Shown: positions 1-8,061 of the stretch, one piece after another | Layout of the letters: each line of letters starts with the position of its first letter | Position numbering within the stretch: the stretch's first letter is position 1 | Source of the DNA: Candidatus Competibacteraceae bacterium | GTDB taxonomy: Bacteria; Pseudomonadota; Gammaproteobacteria; Competibacterales; Competibacteraceae | Length of the DNA stretch: 49,392 nucleotides | Direction of reading: 5' to 3' | NCBI GenBank assembly: GCA_003989075.1 | Contig: RXIX01000012.1 | Span: 1-49,392, forward strand | Position numbers and translations under genes: made by a program | Notes under the pieces: model-generated | Told to the model about the DNA's origin: nothing | Seen by the model: only the letters and a program-made list of their open reading frames with translations | Databases searched by the model: none

Positions 1-411
1 GAGGTTGCTGTCAGCCTGCAGGCACTCGCCGCCCAGGGGCATCGCCTGGTAGCGTTTACCAACGGGGTCGAAACCAGTATTCGCGCTCTGCTGGCGCATG
101 CCGGGGTGCTGGCGCAACTGGAAGACGTGGTCAGTGTCGATGATCTGCGTACCTTCAAGCCCGATCCGGCGGTATACGCCTATCTGACGCAGCGTACCAA
201 TTGCGCGCCCGGCCAGACCTGGCTGGTGTCGAGCAATGCCTGGGATGTGGTCGGCGCCAAGGCCGCTGGTCTGCGCGCAGTCTGGGTCAGGCGGCAGGCC
301 ACCGCCGTATTTGATCCCTGGGAAGTTGAGCCGGATGTGGTGGTCAGCAGTCTTGCTGAACTGGCGGACTGGCTGGCGGGCTGCCCGAACCAGGCAAGCT
401 ATCTGAATTGA
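1..411 (+). CDS. Type II haloacid dehalogenase (HAD superfamily), 5' end outside window
   Basis: This is the C-terminal 136 codons of a HAD-superfamily hydrolase. The frame is open from base 1, so the start and the nucleophilic Asp motif lie outside the window. The visible part has the second HAD motif (AFTNG), the conserved Lys motif (FKPDPAVY), and the SSNAWDVVGAKAAGL block followed by a Trp-Val-Arg-Arg strand. These are typical of L-2-haloacid dehalogenases, which hydrolyse the carbon-halogen bond of short 2-haloacids through an aspartyl ester. Many family members act on other small phosphorylated or halogenated substrates, so the natural substrate is open. The protein is probably cytosolic. 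The 125 nt to the next gene show no clear terminator. Confidence 0.8.
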   Translation, partial: EVAVSLQALAAQGHRLVAFTNGVETSIRALLAHAGVLAQLEDVVSVDDLRTFKPDPAVYAYLTQRTNCAPGQTWLVSSNAWDVVGAKAAGLRAVWVRRQATAVFDPWEVEPDVVVSSLAELADWLAGCPNQASYLN

Positions 412-536
412 AACGCCGCGACCGGTACCGTCGCCCGCATACCGGAAACAGGGTTATGTGCATGGACCTCAGTGCAGCACTCATCTATATTGAATTGGTT
501 TCATGATTTTGTGACGAATCACCGTCTGGAGCGCTA

Positions 537-1943
537 TTGGCTGTGTCTGTAAGCTCCCCATCCCCGGTGCGGGCTACCCGCATTTACCTGACAGCTCTTC
601 TAATTGGTGTGACAGTTGGTGCCGTGGCGACAGTGTTCCGCCTGGCGCTGGAGCGGGGCATTGCCTGGCACGGCTGGGTGGTCAGCATGCTGAACGATGG
701 CTGGGGCATGCCGGCATGGCTGGTCTCGGTGCTGCTGAGCATGGCGCTGTTTGGTCTGGCGGCGTGGCTGGTCTATCGATGGGCGCCGGATGCCGGTGGC
801 AGTGGCATTCCGGAAGTCAGCGCGGCGCTGGCGGGTGCGCGCGCGGCGCCCTATTGTGCACGGCTGCTGCCGGTCAAGTTCATCGGCGGCGTGCTGGCCC
901 TGGGCGCCGGTGGCGTGCTGGGTCGCGAGGGACCGACCGTGCATATCGGTGCGGCGCTGGGGCAATGGCTGGGTGAGCGCGGGCGATTGTCGGTGCCGGA
1001 GTTGAAAATGGCCCTGGCGCTGGGTGCGGGCACCGGCCTGGCCGCAGCGTTCAATGCGCCGCTGGCCGGGGTGCTGTTCGTCTTCGAGGAACTGAGCGAG
1101 ACCTGTGAGCGCAGTCTGGAGCTGCTATATGGGCTGCTGCTGGCCTGTGGTATCGGCGTACTGGTTGAGAATGCCCTGCTGGGTGGCGGGCCGTTGCTGC
1201 CGCTGCCACAGTATCCACAGGCGCCGTTGCCGGAGTTGCTGCTGTTTGTGCTGCTCGGCGCGCTGCTCGGCCTGCTCGGTGCGGTGTTCAACACGGTGCT
1301 GCTGAACATCCTGGATCTGGCCGAGGCCTGGCGGCGGCGTTTTGGCCTGTTGAGCGTGCCGCTGCTGGTCGGTGGCGGGCTGGGCCTGCTGCTGGTGGTC
1401 TGGCCGGATGTGGTCGGTGATGGCGAGTCCCTGGTGCGGAGCCTGGCGATGCAGCCGGGACAGTGGCCGCTGGCCCTGTTGATGGCTCTGATGACCGTGC
1501 GCACTGTGACGCTGCTGTTCAGTTATGGTGCCGGTACGCCCGGCGGGCTGTTCATGCCGTTGCTGGCACTGGGCGCAGTGGCCGGGCTGGTGTTCGCCGC
1601 GCTGCTGCAGCACATGGGACTAACGCCAGCGACCCTGCCGGGTGTTTTCGTGGTTGCCGGAATGGCGGCGCTGCTGGTGGCGAGCCTGCGCGCGCCGCTG
1701 ACCGCGCTGCTGCTGGTGACGGAGCTGACCGGCAATTATGAGCTGATGCCGGCGCTGCTGGCGGCTTGCGTACCGGCGCTGCTGGTGGCCTGGGCGTTGG
1801 GGGGGCAGCCGCTTTATCGGCAACTGCTGGCGCGCAGTCTCAATCGGGTGGATCTGCGTCCGCATGGTCCCGGTCTGCGCGAGTACTGGCGGCTTGATCC
1901 CCTGCAGCGGCGGCGCTGGCTGTTGGAGCGGGCGCGGCACTGA
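537..1943 (+). CDS. CLC-family chloride channel or H+/Cl- antiporter
   Basis: A 468-residue integral membrane protein of the ClC family, close to the size of E. coli ClcA and without C-terminal CBS domains. Visible signatures are GSGIPEV (about residues 88-94, chloride-binding Ser89), GREGP (129-133, gating Glu131), the AFNAPLAGVLFVFEE helix (ending Glu184-Glu185) and GTPGGLFMP. The gating glutamate and the glutamate matching the E. coli proton glutamate are both kept, so a proton-coupled exchanger is more likely than a passive channel. The start is TTG at 537, preceded by GGAG 5 nt upstream. An ATG-initiated form is not evident. The gene seems monocistronic, since the next intact gene begins 340 nt downstream. 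Confidence 0.9.
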   Translation: MAVSVSSPSPVRATRIYLTALLIGVTVGAVATVFRLALERGIAWHGWVVSMLNDGWGMPAWLVSVLLSMALFGLAAWLVYRWAPDAGGSGIPEVSAALAGARAAPYCARLLPVKFIGGVLALGAGGVLGREGPTVHIGAALGQWLGERGRLSVPELKMALALGAGTGLAAAFNAPLAGVLFVFEELSETCERSLELLYGLLLACGIGVLVENALLGGGPLLPLPQYPQAPLPELLLFVLLGALLGLLGAVFNTVLLNILDLAEAWRRRFGLLSVPLLVGGGLGLLLVVWPDVVGDGESLVRSLAMQPGQWPLALLMALMTVRTVTLLFSYGAGTPGGLFMPLLALGAVAGLVFAALLQHMGLTPATLPGVFVVAGMAALLVASLRAPLTALLLVTELTGNYELMPALLAACVPALLVAWALGGQPLYRQLLARSLNRVDLRPHGPGLREYWRLDPLQRRRWLLERARH

Positions 1944-2219
1944 GCGACCGGGTATCGCCCACCTGATCCACTGGAATCGTATTGTCCACACCGGCCATGT
2001 CGTCTGTGTGGGCCTGCGCCGATTATTTCCCGTGCGGCGCGCTGCAGGCGCAGCGACTGCGTGAAGGATTGCGCGGCCGGTTGTAGATACAGAGCGTTGT
2101 GCATCGGCTGCGGTGCCTGCGAAAATGCCTGCCCGGCTTGGCCGCATCGAGCGGTTTATGTCGAGGGTCTGCCGCGTCACGCCCAAGCCGAGCGGCAACA
2201 CCATTCCCGTTTATTCTGA
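1944..2219 (+). pseudogene. Remnant frame with a 4Fe-4S cysteine motif between the CLC gene and polA
   Basis: After the CLC stop codon the same frame stays open for 91 codons and is very Cys-rich. It contains a complete ferredoxin-type motif, CIGCGACENACP, at 2100-2135, after spaced cysteines (C-x2-C near 1998, then DCVKDC and C near 2055-2084). There is no ATG, and the only in-frame starts (GTG 2061, TTG 2097) have no convincing ribosome binding site. The other plus frame over 1998-2085 also looks protein-like (CADYFPCGALQ), which suggests a frameshift has split a former iron-sulfur protein. I read it as a decayed gene, not an expressed ferredoxin, but a short functional ORF cannot be excluded. 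Confidence 0.35.
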
Positions 2220-2283
2220 TCCAGCGCCGGGCATGTCCGCCCGATGCGCGCCCCGCAGCGGATTTCCCGTGGAGTACAAGACG

Positions 2284-5016
2284 ATGGCCATCCAATTTGC
2301 TGCCGACCCGCCTGGCGCCGGCGCTGAACTGCTGTGTCTGATCGATGGTTCGTCCTGGCTGCACCGCGCCTTCAATGCCCTGCCGCCACTGAGCACTGCC
2401 GCCGGCGAGCCGACCGGTGCGCTGTATGGGGTGCTGAACATGCTGCGCCGCCTGCAGATCGACTACCAGCCGCATTATCTGGCGGTGGTGTTCGACGCGC
2501 CCGGCAAGACCTTTCGCCATGTCCAGTTCGCTGCGTACAAGGCCCAGCGGCCACCGCTGGATCCGCAACTGCTGGCTCAGATCGCGCCATTGCATGACTG
2601 CATCCGCGCCCTGGGTCTGCCGCTGCTGCAGGTGGCGGGTGTCGAGGCTGATGATGTGATCGGCACCCTGACCCGGCAGGCAACGGCGCGTGGCTGGCCG
2701 GTACTGATCGCCAGCGGCGACAAGGATCTGGCGCAACTGGTTGATGCGCGGGTGCGCCTGCTGGACACGATGAAGAACACCATCACCGATGTGGCCGGGG
2801 TCGAGGAAAAGTTTGGCGTGCTGCCGGCGCAGATCGTTGACTGGCTGGCGCTGGTGGGCGACAGCGCCGATAACATTCCCGGCGTGCCCGGCGTCGGTCC
2901 GAAAACCGCCGCCAAGTGGCTGCGTGAATACGGCTCGCTGGATGCACTGGTGGCGCATGCCGCAGCGATCAGCGGCCAGATCGGCGTCAAGCTGCGCGCC
3001 CATCTGGAGCAATTGCCCCTATCCCGGCGGCTGGCGACGCTCGATTGCCAGGTGGCTCTGCCGGTGACGCTGGATGATCTGCGCCCGACCGCGCCCGACC
3101 GCGCCGTGCTGCGGGATCTGTATCAGCGCTACGAGTTCCGGTCGTGGCTGCGCGAACTGGCCCCGGCCGAGGTCACCGTGGATGCTGCTGCACCGGCTGC
3201 GGCCACCGCTGCGCCGGTTTATGAACTGGTGCTTGATCAGGCCGCGCTGGATCTCTGGTTGGCGCGCCTGCGAGCTGCTGAGGGGTTCGCGTTCGACACC
3301 GAAACCACCAGCCTGAATTATCTGGACGCGCGGCTGGTCGGGGTATCCTTTGCCGTGCAGCCGGGCGCGGCCGCTTATGTGCCGCTGGCACACGACTATC
3401 CCGGCGCGCCGGAGCAGCTGAATCGTGAAGCGGTGCTGGAGCAGTTGCGACCACTGCTGGAAGATCCCCTGCGCGCCAAGTTCGGCCAGCATCTCAAATA
3501 TGATGCCCATGTGCTGGCCAATCACGGCATCACCCTGCGCGGCATTCGCCATGACACCCTGCTGCAATCCTATGTGCTCGATTCCACCGCTGCGCATGGT
3601 CTGGATGCACTGGCGGAACGGCATTTGAACCTGCGCACCATCCATTTCGAGGATGTGGCCGGCAAGGGCGCCCGGCAATTGACCTTTAATCAGGTGCCGC
3701 TGGAACAGGCCGGACCCTATGCTGCCGAAGATGCCGAGGTGACTCTGCGCCTGCATCAGTGTCTGTGGCCTCGCCTGCAGGCGGAGCCGCGCCTGCGCCA
3801 GGTCTATGAGGAACTGGAAATTCCGCTGATTCCAGTGCTGGCTGGCATGGAACGGCGCGGCGTGCGGGTCGATGCTGCGGCGCTGCGCCAGCAGAGTGCC
3901 GAACTGGCCCAGCGGCTGCACGAGCTGGAGCAGCAGGCCTACGCGATGGCCGGTGAGCGTTTCAATCTCGGTTCACCCAGGCAGTTGCAGGCGGTGCTGT
4001 TCGAGCGCCTGGGCCTGCCCGCCGGCAAGAAGACGGCCACCGGCCAGGCGTCCACCGCTGAGGATGTGCTGCAGGAACTGGCCCTGGAGTATCCGCTGCC
4101 GCGATTGATTCTCGAACACCGCACGCTGAGCAAGCTGAAATCGACCTATACCGATCGCCTGCCTGAGCAGATTCACCCACGCACCGGGCGCATTCACACC
4201 TCCTATCATCAGGCGGTGGCCAGTACCGGGCGGCTCTCATCCTCCGATCCCAATTTGCAGAACATCCCGATCCGCACCGCCGAAGGACGACGCATCCGCC
4301 AGGCCTTTGTGCCCGAGCCAGGCTGGGTGATGCTCGCTGCCGACTATTCGCAGATTGAACTGCGCATCATGGCCCATCTCTCCGGCGACGCAGGTCTGCT
4401 GCGTGCTTTTGCCACCGGGGCGGATGTGCATCGTGCTACGGCTGCCGAGGTGTTTGGCGTGGCCCTGGAGGCGGTGAGCAGCGAACAGCGGCGCAGCGCC
4501 AAGGCAATCAATTTCGGCCTGATCTACGGCATGTCGGCGTTTGGACTGGCGCGGCAACTGGGCATCGACCGTAGCGCCGCCCAGGACTATGTCGAGCGCT
4601 ATTTCGCCCGTTATCCGGGGGTGAGGGCCTATATGGACGAGACCCGCCGCCAGGCCGCTGAACGGGGTTATGTGGAAACCGTGTTCGGGCGGCGCTTGTA
4701 TCTGCCCGATATCAACGCCCGTAATCCGCAGCGCCGCCAGGCCGCCGAGCGCGCCGCGATCAATGCGCCCATGCAGGGCACCGCTGCCGATATCATCAAG
4801 CGGGCGATGCTGGCGGTGGAGCGCTGGCTGTGTGCCAGCACGACACCGGCCCGCATGCTGATGCAGGTTCATGACGAACTGGTGTTTGAAGTCGCTGCCG
4901 ATGCGGTAGACGAGACGAGCGCGCGCATCCATGCCCTGATGAGCAGTGCGGCGGACCTGCGCGTGGCGCTGGAGGTGGGGATCGGCACCGGTGCCAACTG
5001 GGATGAGGCGCATTGA
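2284..5016 (+). CDS. polA: DNA polymerase I
   Basis: A 910-residue DNA polymerase I (E. coli enzyme 928). It fills gaps and removes RNA primers during Okazaki fragment maturation and repair. The N-terminal 5'-nuclease begins with LIDGSSWLHRAF. The 3'-5' proofreading domain keeps its catalytic acids (FDTET, Asp338 and Glu340; later KYDAHV and AAEDAE). The polymerase domain has motif A (ADYSQIELR, Asp687), motif B (RRSAKAINFGLIYG) and motif C (MQVHDELVFE, Asp864). I chose ATG 2284, with GGAG about 9 nt upstream, because family homology begins a few residues later. The frame is open further upstream to 2113, but that extension is not polymerase-like and overlaps the iron-sulfur remnant. Confidence 0.97.
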   Translation: MAIQFAADPPGAGAELLCLIDGSSWLHRAFNALPPLSTAAGEPTGALYGVLNMLRRLQIDYQPHYLAVVFDAPGKTFRHVQFAAYKAQRPPLDPQLLAQIAPLHDCIRALGLPLLQVAGVEADDVIGTLTRQATARGWPVLIASGDKDLAQLVDARVRLLDTMKNTITDVAGVEEKFGVLPAQIVDWLALVGDSADNIPGVPGVGPKTAAKWLREYGSLDALVAHAAAISGQIGVKLRAHLEQLPLSRRLATLDCQVALPVTLDDLRPTAPDRAVLRDLYQRYEFRSWLRELAPAEVTVDAAAPAAATAAPVYELVLDQAALDLWLARLRAAEGFAFDTETTSLNYLDARLVGVSFAVQPGAAAYVPLAHDYPGAPEQLNREAVLEQLRPLLEDPLRAKFGQHLKYDAHVLANHGITLRGIRHDTLLQSYVLDSTAAHGLDALAERHLNLRTIHFEDVAGKGARQLTFNQVPLEQAGPYAAEDAEVTLRLHQCLWPRLQAEPRLRQVYEELEIPLIPVLAGMERRGVRVDAAALRQQSAELAQRLHELEQQAYAMAGERFNLGSPRQLQAVLFERLGLPAGKKTATGQASTAEDVLQELALEYPLPRLILEHRTLSKLKSTYTDRLPEQIHPRTGRIHTSYHQAVASTGRLSSSDPNLQNIPIRTAEGRRIRQAFVPEPGWVMLAADYSQIELRIMAHLSGDAGLLRAFATGADVHRATAAEVFGVALEAVSSEQRRSAKAINFGLIYGMSAFGLARQLGIDRSAAQDYVERYFARYPGVRAYMDETRRQAAERGYVETVFGRRLYLPDINARNPQRRQAAERAAINAPMQGTAADIIKRAMLAVERWLCASTTPARMLMQVHDELVFEVAADAVDETSARIHALMSSAADLRVALEVGIGTGANWDEAH

Positions 5017-5188
5017 GTATTGAGTGGAGCGTTAAGCGGGCAGGATGGCGACGGATACACGCGCTGAAAATCCGTGGGCTGACCGGGCTGGATTTGGGTA
5101 GCGCGGCACAAGCGCTCGGCTAGACTTTCTGGCAGGGATGTGACAGCGCTGGGGTGCCGTCACCATTATTGCCAAGGGAGTCTGAAAG
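5017..5188. other. Short gap between polA and the Mut7-C gene
   Basis: I see no terminator, tRNA or small gene here. The ribosome binding site of the next gene lies at its right edge (AAGGGAG, 5174-5180). Confidence 0.5.
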
Positions 5189-5983
5189 GTGGTGGGCAAG
5201 AGTCAATGTTCCCTGCGCTTCTACGAGGAACTGAACGACTTTCTGCCGCTGGAGCGGCGCAAGGTACGCTTTGGTCACGAATTCCAGCGGCGAGCCTCGA
5301 TTAAGGATCTGATTGAGGCGCTGGGTGTGCCACATACCGAGATTGAGCTGATTCTGGTCAATGACCGTTCGGTGGATTTTTCCTACAGGGTCCGCGATGG
5401 CGACCGGATCAGCGTCTACCCGATGTTCGAGGCGCTGGATATTGCACCGCTGGTGCGGGTGCGACCGCAGCCCCTGCGCATCAGCCGCTTCATTCTGGAT
5501 GTGCATCTGGGCAAGCTGGCGCGCTACCTGCGGCTGCTGGGTTTCGATACCCTCTACCGCAACGATTACGAAGATGCCGAGCTGGCGCGCCTGGCCAGCG
5601 AGCAGCACCGCATCCTCCTCACTCGTGATCGCGACCTGCTCAAGCGCGCCGTGGTGACGCATGGCTGCTATGTGCGGGCTATCGATCCGCGGCGGCAGGT
5701 CGAGGAAGTGCTGGATCGGCTGGATCTGTACCGGGCAATTCGGCCGTTCCTGCGCTGCCCGCGCTGCAATGGCCTGCTGGCGGGTGTGCCCAAGCAGCGG
5801 GTCTGGGAGCGTTTGCCGCTGCATACGCGGCATTGTGTCGAAGTGTTCTGGGAGTGCGGCGAATGCCAGCAGGTGTATTGGGAAGGTAGTCATATGCCGC
5901 GCATCCGCCAATTCATTCAGGAATTACGCGCCCGCGTGCCTGCCGGACCGTCTTCTGGACAATTCAGCGATATCGCGGAATGA
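5189..5983 (+). CDS. Mut7-C RNase domain protein with N-terminal ubiquitin-like domain
   Basis: A 264-residue two-domain protein. Residues 1-85 resemble the beta-grasp, MoaD/ubiquitin-like domain often fused in front of Mut7-C in bacteria. Residues 98-240 form the Mut7-C domain, a PIN-like nuclease fold: FILDVHLGKLARYLRLLGFD gives the first acidic residue (Asp104), LTRDRDL gives Asp147 and Asp149, and a zinc ribbon follows (Cys190, Cys193, Cys223, Cys226). RNA cleavage is the family expectation; no bacterial substrate can be deduced. Translation probably starts at GTG 5189, with AAGGGAG 8 nt upstream; a second GTG follows directly. It sits between polA and the DUF2782 gene, which are often neighbours without it. 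Confidence 0.85.
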   Translation: MVGKSQCSLRFYEELNDFLPLERRKVRFGHEFQRRASIKDLIEALGVPHTEIELILVNDRSVDFSYRVRDGDRISVYPMFEALDIAPLVRVRPQPLRISRFILDVHLGKLARYLRLLGFDTLYRNDYEDAELARLASEQHRILLTRDRDLLKRAVVTHGCYVRAIDPRRQVEEVLDRLDLYRAIRPFLRCPRCNGLLAGVPKQRVWERLPLHTRHCVEVFWECGECQQVYWEGSHMPRIRQFIQELRARVPAGPSSGQFSDIAE

Positions 5984-6060
5984 TGCCGCCGCCGCTCGCT
6001 CATGCTGGCCCTGACCGCGACCGGTTCGAACCCAACCTGTTAAACCTGCAAGGATTCCCC

Positions 6061-6402
6061 ATGCGCTCGTCACTGTTCGTTCCGTTGCTGCTGGCCTTGA
6101 CTCTGCACGAGGTTCAGGCAGCACCGGCGCCCGCTGCACTGGAACCGATTCCCGACGGCCCGCCGACGGCGCGCGATGAGCGGGATACACCGGTGCCCGA
6201 GGTGACCATCCGCCAGCGCGGCAGCCAGGGTTCGGTCGAGGAATATCGGATGGGCGGCGTGCTGTACATGGTCAAGGTCAACCCGGTCAAGGGTACGTCC
6301 TATTACCTGGTGGACAGTGACGGCGACGGCAGTCTGGAAACCCGCTACAGCGATCGGCAAAGCGGCCTGGCGATTCCGGCCTGGGTGCTGTTGCGCTGGT
6401 AA
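6061..6402 (+). CDS. Small exported DUF2782-type protein
   Basis: A 113-residue protein with a Sec signal peptide (hydrophobic stretch 5-15, likely cleavage after the VQA at 18-20). A Pro-rich linker follows, then a compact domain with VTIRQRGSQG, VEEYRMGG, YMVKVNP, YYLVDSDGDG and IPAWVLLRW. The pattern matches the DUF2782 family, which lies beside polA in many gammaproteobacteria and has no known function. ATG 6061 is chosen because AAGGA (6050-6054) precedes it and the signal peptide begins there; the open frame extends upstream to 5980 without a signal-like start. A periplasmic location is inferred. It converges with the small gene downstream of rtcB. Confidence 0.82.
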   Translation: MRSSLFVPLLLALTLHEVQAAPAPAALEPIPDGPPTARDERDTPVPEVTIRQRGSQGSVEEYRMGGVLYMVKVNPVKGTSYYLVDSDGDGSLETRYSDRQSGLAIPAWVLLRW

Positions 6403-6429
6403 GGACGCGCATCAGCACCCGCCGGCTGC

Positions 6430-6603
6430 TCAGTCGTGGGGCCGCTGCCAGTCGGCGGCTTCGCGCCGCAGCTGCCGGCGGATCGCGGCCCGTGCCGAGG
6501 TTTTGGATTTTTCGTGCGCGCCGCCCTTGCGCAGGATCGACGCGGCAGCGACCGGATTGCGCCGGCTGCCGGGTGCGGTTTTTCCGATACGCAGTTTTTC
6601 CAT
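6430..6603 (-). CDS. Small basic protein encoded directly downstream of rtcB
   Basis: A 57-residue, strongly basic protein (starts MEKLRIGKTAPGSRRNP, contains ILRKGGAHEKSKTSARAAIR). The start at 6603 has GGAG 9 nt upstream. An ATG five codons further upstream (6618) has no good binding site. It begins 19 nt after the rtcB stop on the same strand, so the two are very likely cotranscribed. There is no signal peptide or membrane segment. The many Lys and Arg residues and the link to an RNA ligase suggest RNA or ribosome binding, but that is inference only. I do not recognise a named family, though the RNP and RKGGAH blocks look like conserved protein and not a chance reading frame. Confidence 0.6.
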   Translation of the reverse strand: MEKLRIGKTAPGSRRNPVAAASILRKGGAHEKSKTSARAAIRRQLRREAADWQRPHD

Positions 6604-6622
6604 GCTGTAAGCCTCCATTTAA

Positions 6623-7825
6623 TCAGCCCTTGACGCAGACCACCTGCTTGAGGGTATGCACGATTTCCACCAGATCCGACTGCTGGGCCATGACCGCGTC
6701 GATATCCTTGTAGGCAGCGGGAATTTCATCCAGCACGCCACTGTCCTTGCGGCATTCGACGCCGGCGGTTTGGGCAATCAGATCCTGCTGGTCGAATTTC
6801 TTTTTCGCCTGACCACGACTCATGCGCCGGCCCGCGCCATGCGAGCAGGAACAAAATGAATCCGCCTCGCCCTTGCCGCGCACGATATAGGATTTGGCAC
6901 CCATGCTGCCGGGAATAATGCCTAATTCACCAGCGCCGGCACGAATGGCTCCCTTGCGGGTAATGAACAGCTCCTCGCCAAAATGCTGCTCGATGGCGAC
7001 ATAGTTATGATGACAATTGATCGCCTCCCTGGTTACGGTGAAGGGCGGCAATTGCCGGGTCAGCACCTGCAGAATCAGTCGCAGCATTTCACGACGATTA
7101 GTCATCGCATAATCCTGCGCCCAGTGCAGTGCTTCGACATAATCATCGAAATGCTGCGCGCCTTCGCGCAAATAGGCCAGATCGCGATCGGGCAGATTGG
7201 CCAGATGCTGACCCATATCCTTGCGCGCCAGTTCAATGAAATAGCGGCCGATGATATTGCCAATGCCACGACTGCCGGAATGCAGCATCAGCCACACATC
7301 CTGCTGTTCATCCAGGCACAGTTCGATGAAATGGTTACCGCCACCGAGTGTGCCGAGCTGTCGCGCCCAGGTAGTATCGGCATTACGCTGCATTTTCAGC
7401 AGGCCCGGATGCTTCTTGACAATCCGCTCCAGGCCACCGGACAGGGCCCGCAGAGTCGAGGCCGGCGCGCCGTGTCCTTCACTGTGCATGTCAAAGCCTA
7501 CCGGTACTGCTGCTTCAATCACCTGGCGCAGGGGGCGCAGGTTATCGGGCAGTTGCTCGGCACGCAGGCTGAGGCGGGTAGCCACCATTCCACAGCCAAT
7601 ATCAACCCCGACTGCCGCCGGAATGATGGCGCCCTTGGTGGGAATCACGGCACCGACCGTAGCGCCGATGCCAACATGGACATCGGGCATTGCCGCGACA
7701 TGGTGATGAATGATTGGCAGACGCGCGACATGGCTCAGTTGGGTCAGAGCCTGCGGGTCGATATCGTCGGTGTAGATCTTGACCGGCAGACCGTCCGCCG
7801 GCTGGATGATGCGCTGAATCGGCAT
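6623..7825 (-). CDS. rtcB: RNA-splicing ligase RtcB (3'-phosphate RNA ligase)
   Basis: A 400-residue RtcB. It joins RNA 3'-phosphate or 2',3'-cyclic phosphate ends to 5'-OH ends using GTP and Mn2+, in tRNA and rRNA repair. Catalytic residues are all present: VGVDIGCGM (Asp75, Cys78), GGGNHFIEL (His165), HSGSRG (His182), QHFGEE (His281) and CSHGAGRRMSR with the guanylated His329. Length agrees with E. coli RtcB (408). There is no rtcA or rtcR in the window; the downstream partner is a small basic gene. The ATG at 7825 has only a weak binding site (GCGAGA) and follows a long structured leader with an intrinsic terminator (separate entries), so expression is probably set by read-through. Confidence 0.96.
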   Translation of the reverse strand: MPIQRIIQPADGLPVKIYTDDIDPQALTQLSHVARLPIIHHHVAAMPDVHVGIGATVGAVIPTKGAIIPAAVGVDIGCGMVATRLSLRAEQLPDNLRPLRQVIEAAVPVGFDMHSEGHGAPASTLRALSGGLERIVKKHPGLLKMQRNADTTWARQLGTLGGGNHFIELCLDEQQDVWLMLHSGSRGIGNIIGRYFIELARKDMGQHLANLPDRDLAYLREGAQHFDDYVEALHWAQDYAMTNRREMLRLILQVLTRQLPPFTVTREAINCHHNYVAIEQHFGEELFITRKGAIRAGAGELGIIPGSMGAKSYIVRGKGEADSFCSCSHGAGRRMSRGQAKKKFDQQDLIAQTAGVECRKDSGVLDEIPAAYKDIDAVMAQQSDLVEIVHTLKQVVCVKG

Positions 7826-7844
7826 GGTAAAATCTCGCTTGCGC

Positions 7845-7861
7845 GGGGAGGGCGACTCCCC
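7845..7861 (-). promoter_or_regulatory. Short hairpin between the leader terminator and rtcB
   Basis: GGGGAG and CTCCCC form a 6-bp stem with a 5-nt loop. It lies about 20 nt upstream of the rtcB start on the transcribed minus strand and could affect ribosome loading. It was judged by eye. Confidence 0.35.
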
Positions 7862-7865
7862 AGGA

Positions 7866-7900
7866 AAAAACCCCGGTTGACAGTTGTCAGCCGGGGTTTT
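7866..7900 (-). terminator. Intrinsic terminator in the rtcB leader
   Basis: On the minus strand a CCCCGGCTGAC arm and its complement form an 11-bp stem (one G-U pair) with a 4-nt loop, followed by a run of six T (7870 to 7865). This is a strong Rho-independent terminator. It ends 40 nt before the rtcB start, which leaves no room for another promoter, so rtcB transcription must pass through it. It could simply end the ACP transcript, but the leader elements just upstream favour attenuation. Confidence 0.75.
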
Positions 7901-7929
7901 GGCGCATCAGCGAGGACGCGAACTCGGAA

Positions 7930-7963
7930 GACAACTGCTGCCTTCCGCGAACGCCGGGAAGGC
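7930..7963 (-). promoter_or_regulatory. Leader hairpin and possible antiterminator arm upstream of rtcB
   Basis: On the minus strand GCCTTCC (7963-7957) and GGAAGGC (7946-7940) form a 7-bp hairpin that begins 3 nt after the leader ORF stop. Directly after it lies CAGTTGTC (7937-7930). That segment is a perfect 8-nt complement of GACAACTG inside the terminator stem and loop (7888-7881). Pairing of the two would break the upper terminator stem. A ribosome on the nine-codon ORF could therefore shift the balance between folds. Folding energies were not computed. Confidence 0.5.
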
Positions 7964-7966
7964 TTT

Positions 7967-7996
7967 TCAGCTTGGGTGCGTATTCGATGAATTCAT
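7967..7996 (-). CDS. Nine-codon leader ORF upstream of rtcB
   Basis: This reads MNSSNTHPS and stop. The ATG at 7996 has a near-perfect ribosome binding site, GGGAGG (8009-8004), 7 nt upstream. It is the strongest such site near rtcB, stronger than that of rtcB itself. The ORF lies downstream of a good promoter and upstream of a hairpin and terminator, which is the position of an attenuator leader peptide. It holds three Ser and two Asn codons plus Thr, His and Pro, so no single tRNA stands out. Too short to function as an ordinary protein. Whether it is translated is unknown. Confidence 0.5.
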   Translation of the reverse strand: MNSSNTHPS

Positions 7997-8061
7997 GTTT
8001 AAGCCTCCCTGAAAAGCGCCACCACGACAGGTGCGACGGATGTGATGAAAAGATGCTATTG

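Noticed and set aside
2113-2283. Longer N-terminus for DNA polymerase I
   Set aside because: The extension has no polymerase similarity, and ATG 2284 has a binding site and the usual family length.
6000-6045. tRNA-like T-loop (GGTTCGAAC)
   Set aside because: The flanking bases do not form a 5-bp T stem, and no acceptor or anticodon arms are present.
6983-7990. 335-codon plus-strand open frame over rtcB
   Set aside because: Antisense to an intact rtcB with every catalytic residue; it also crosses the terminator.
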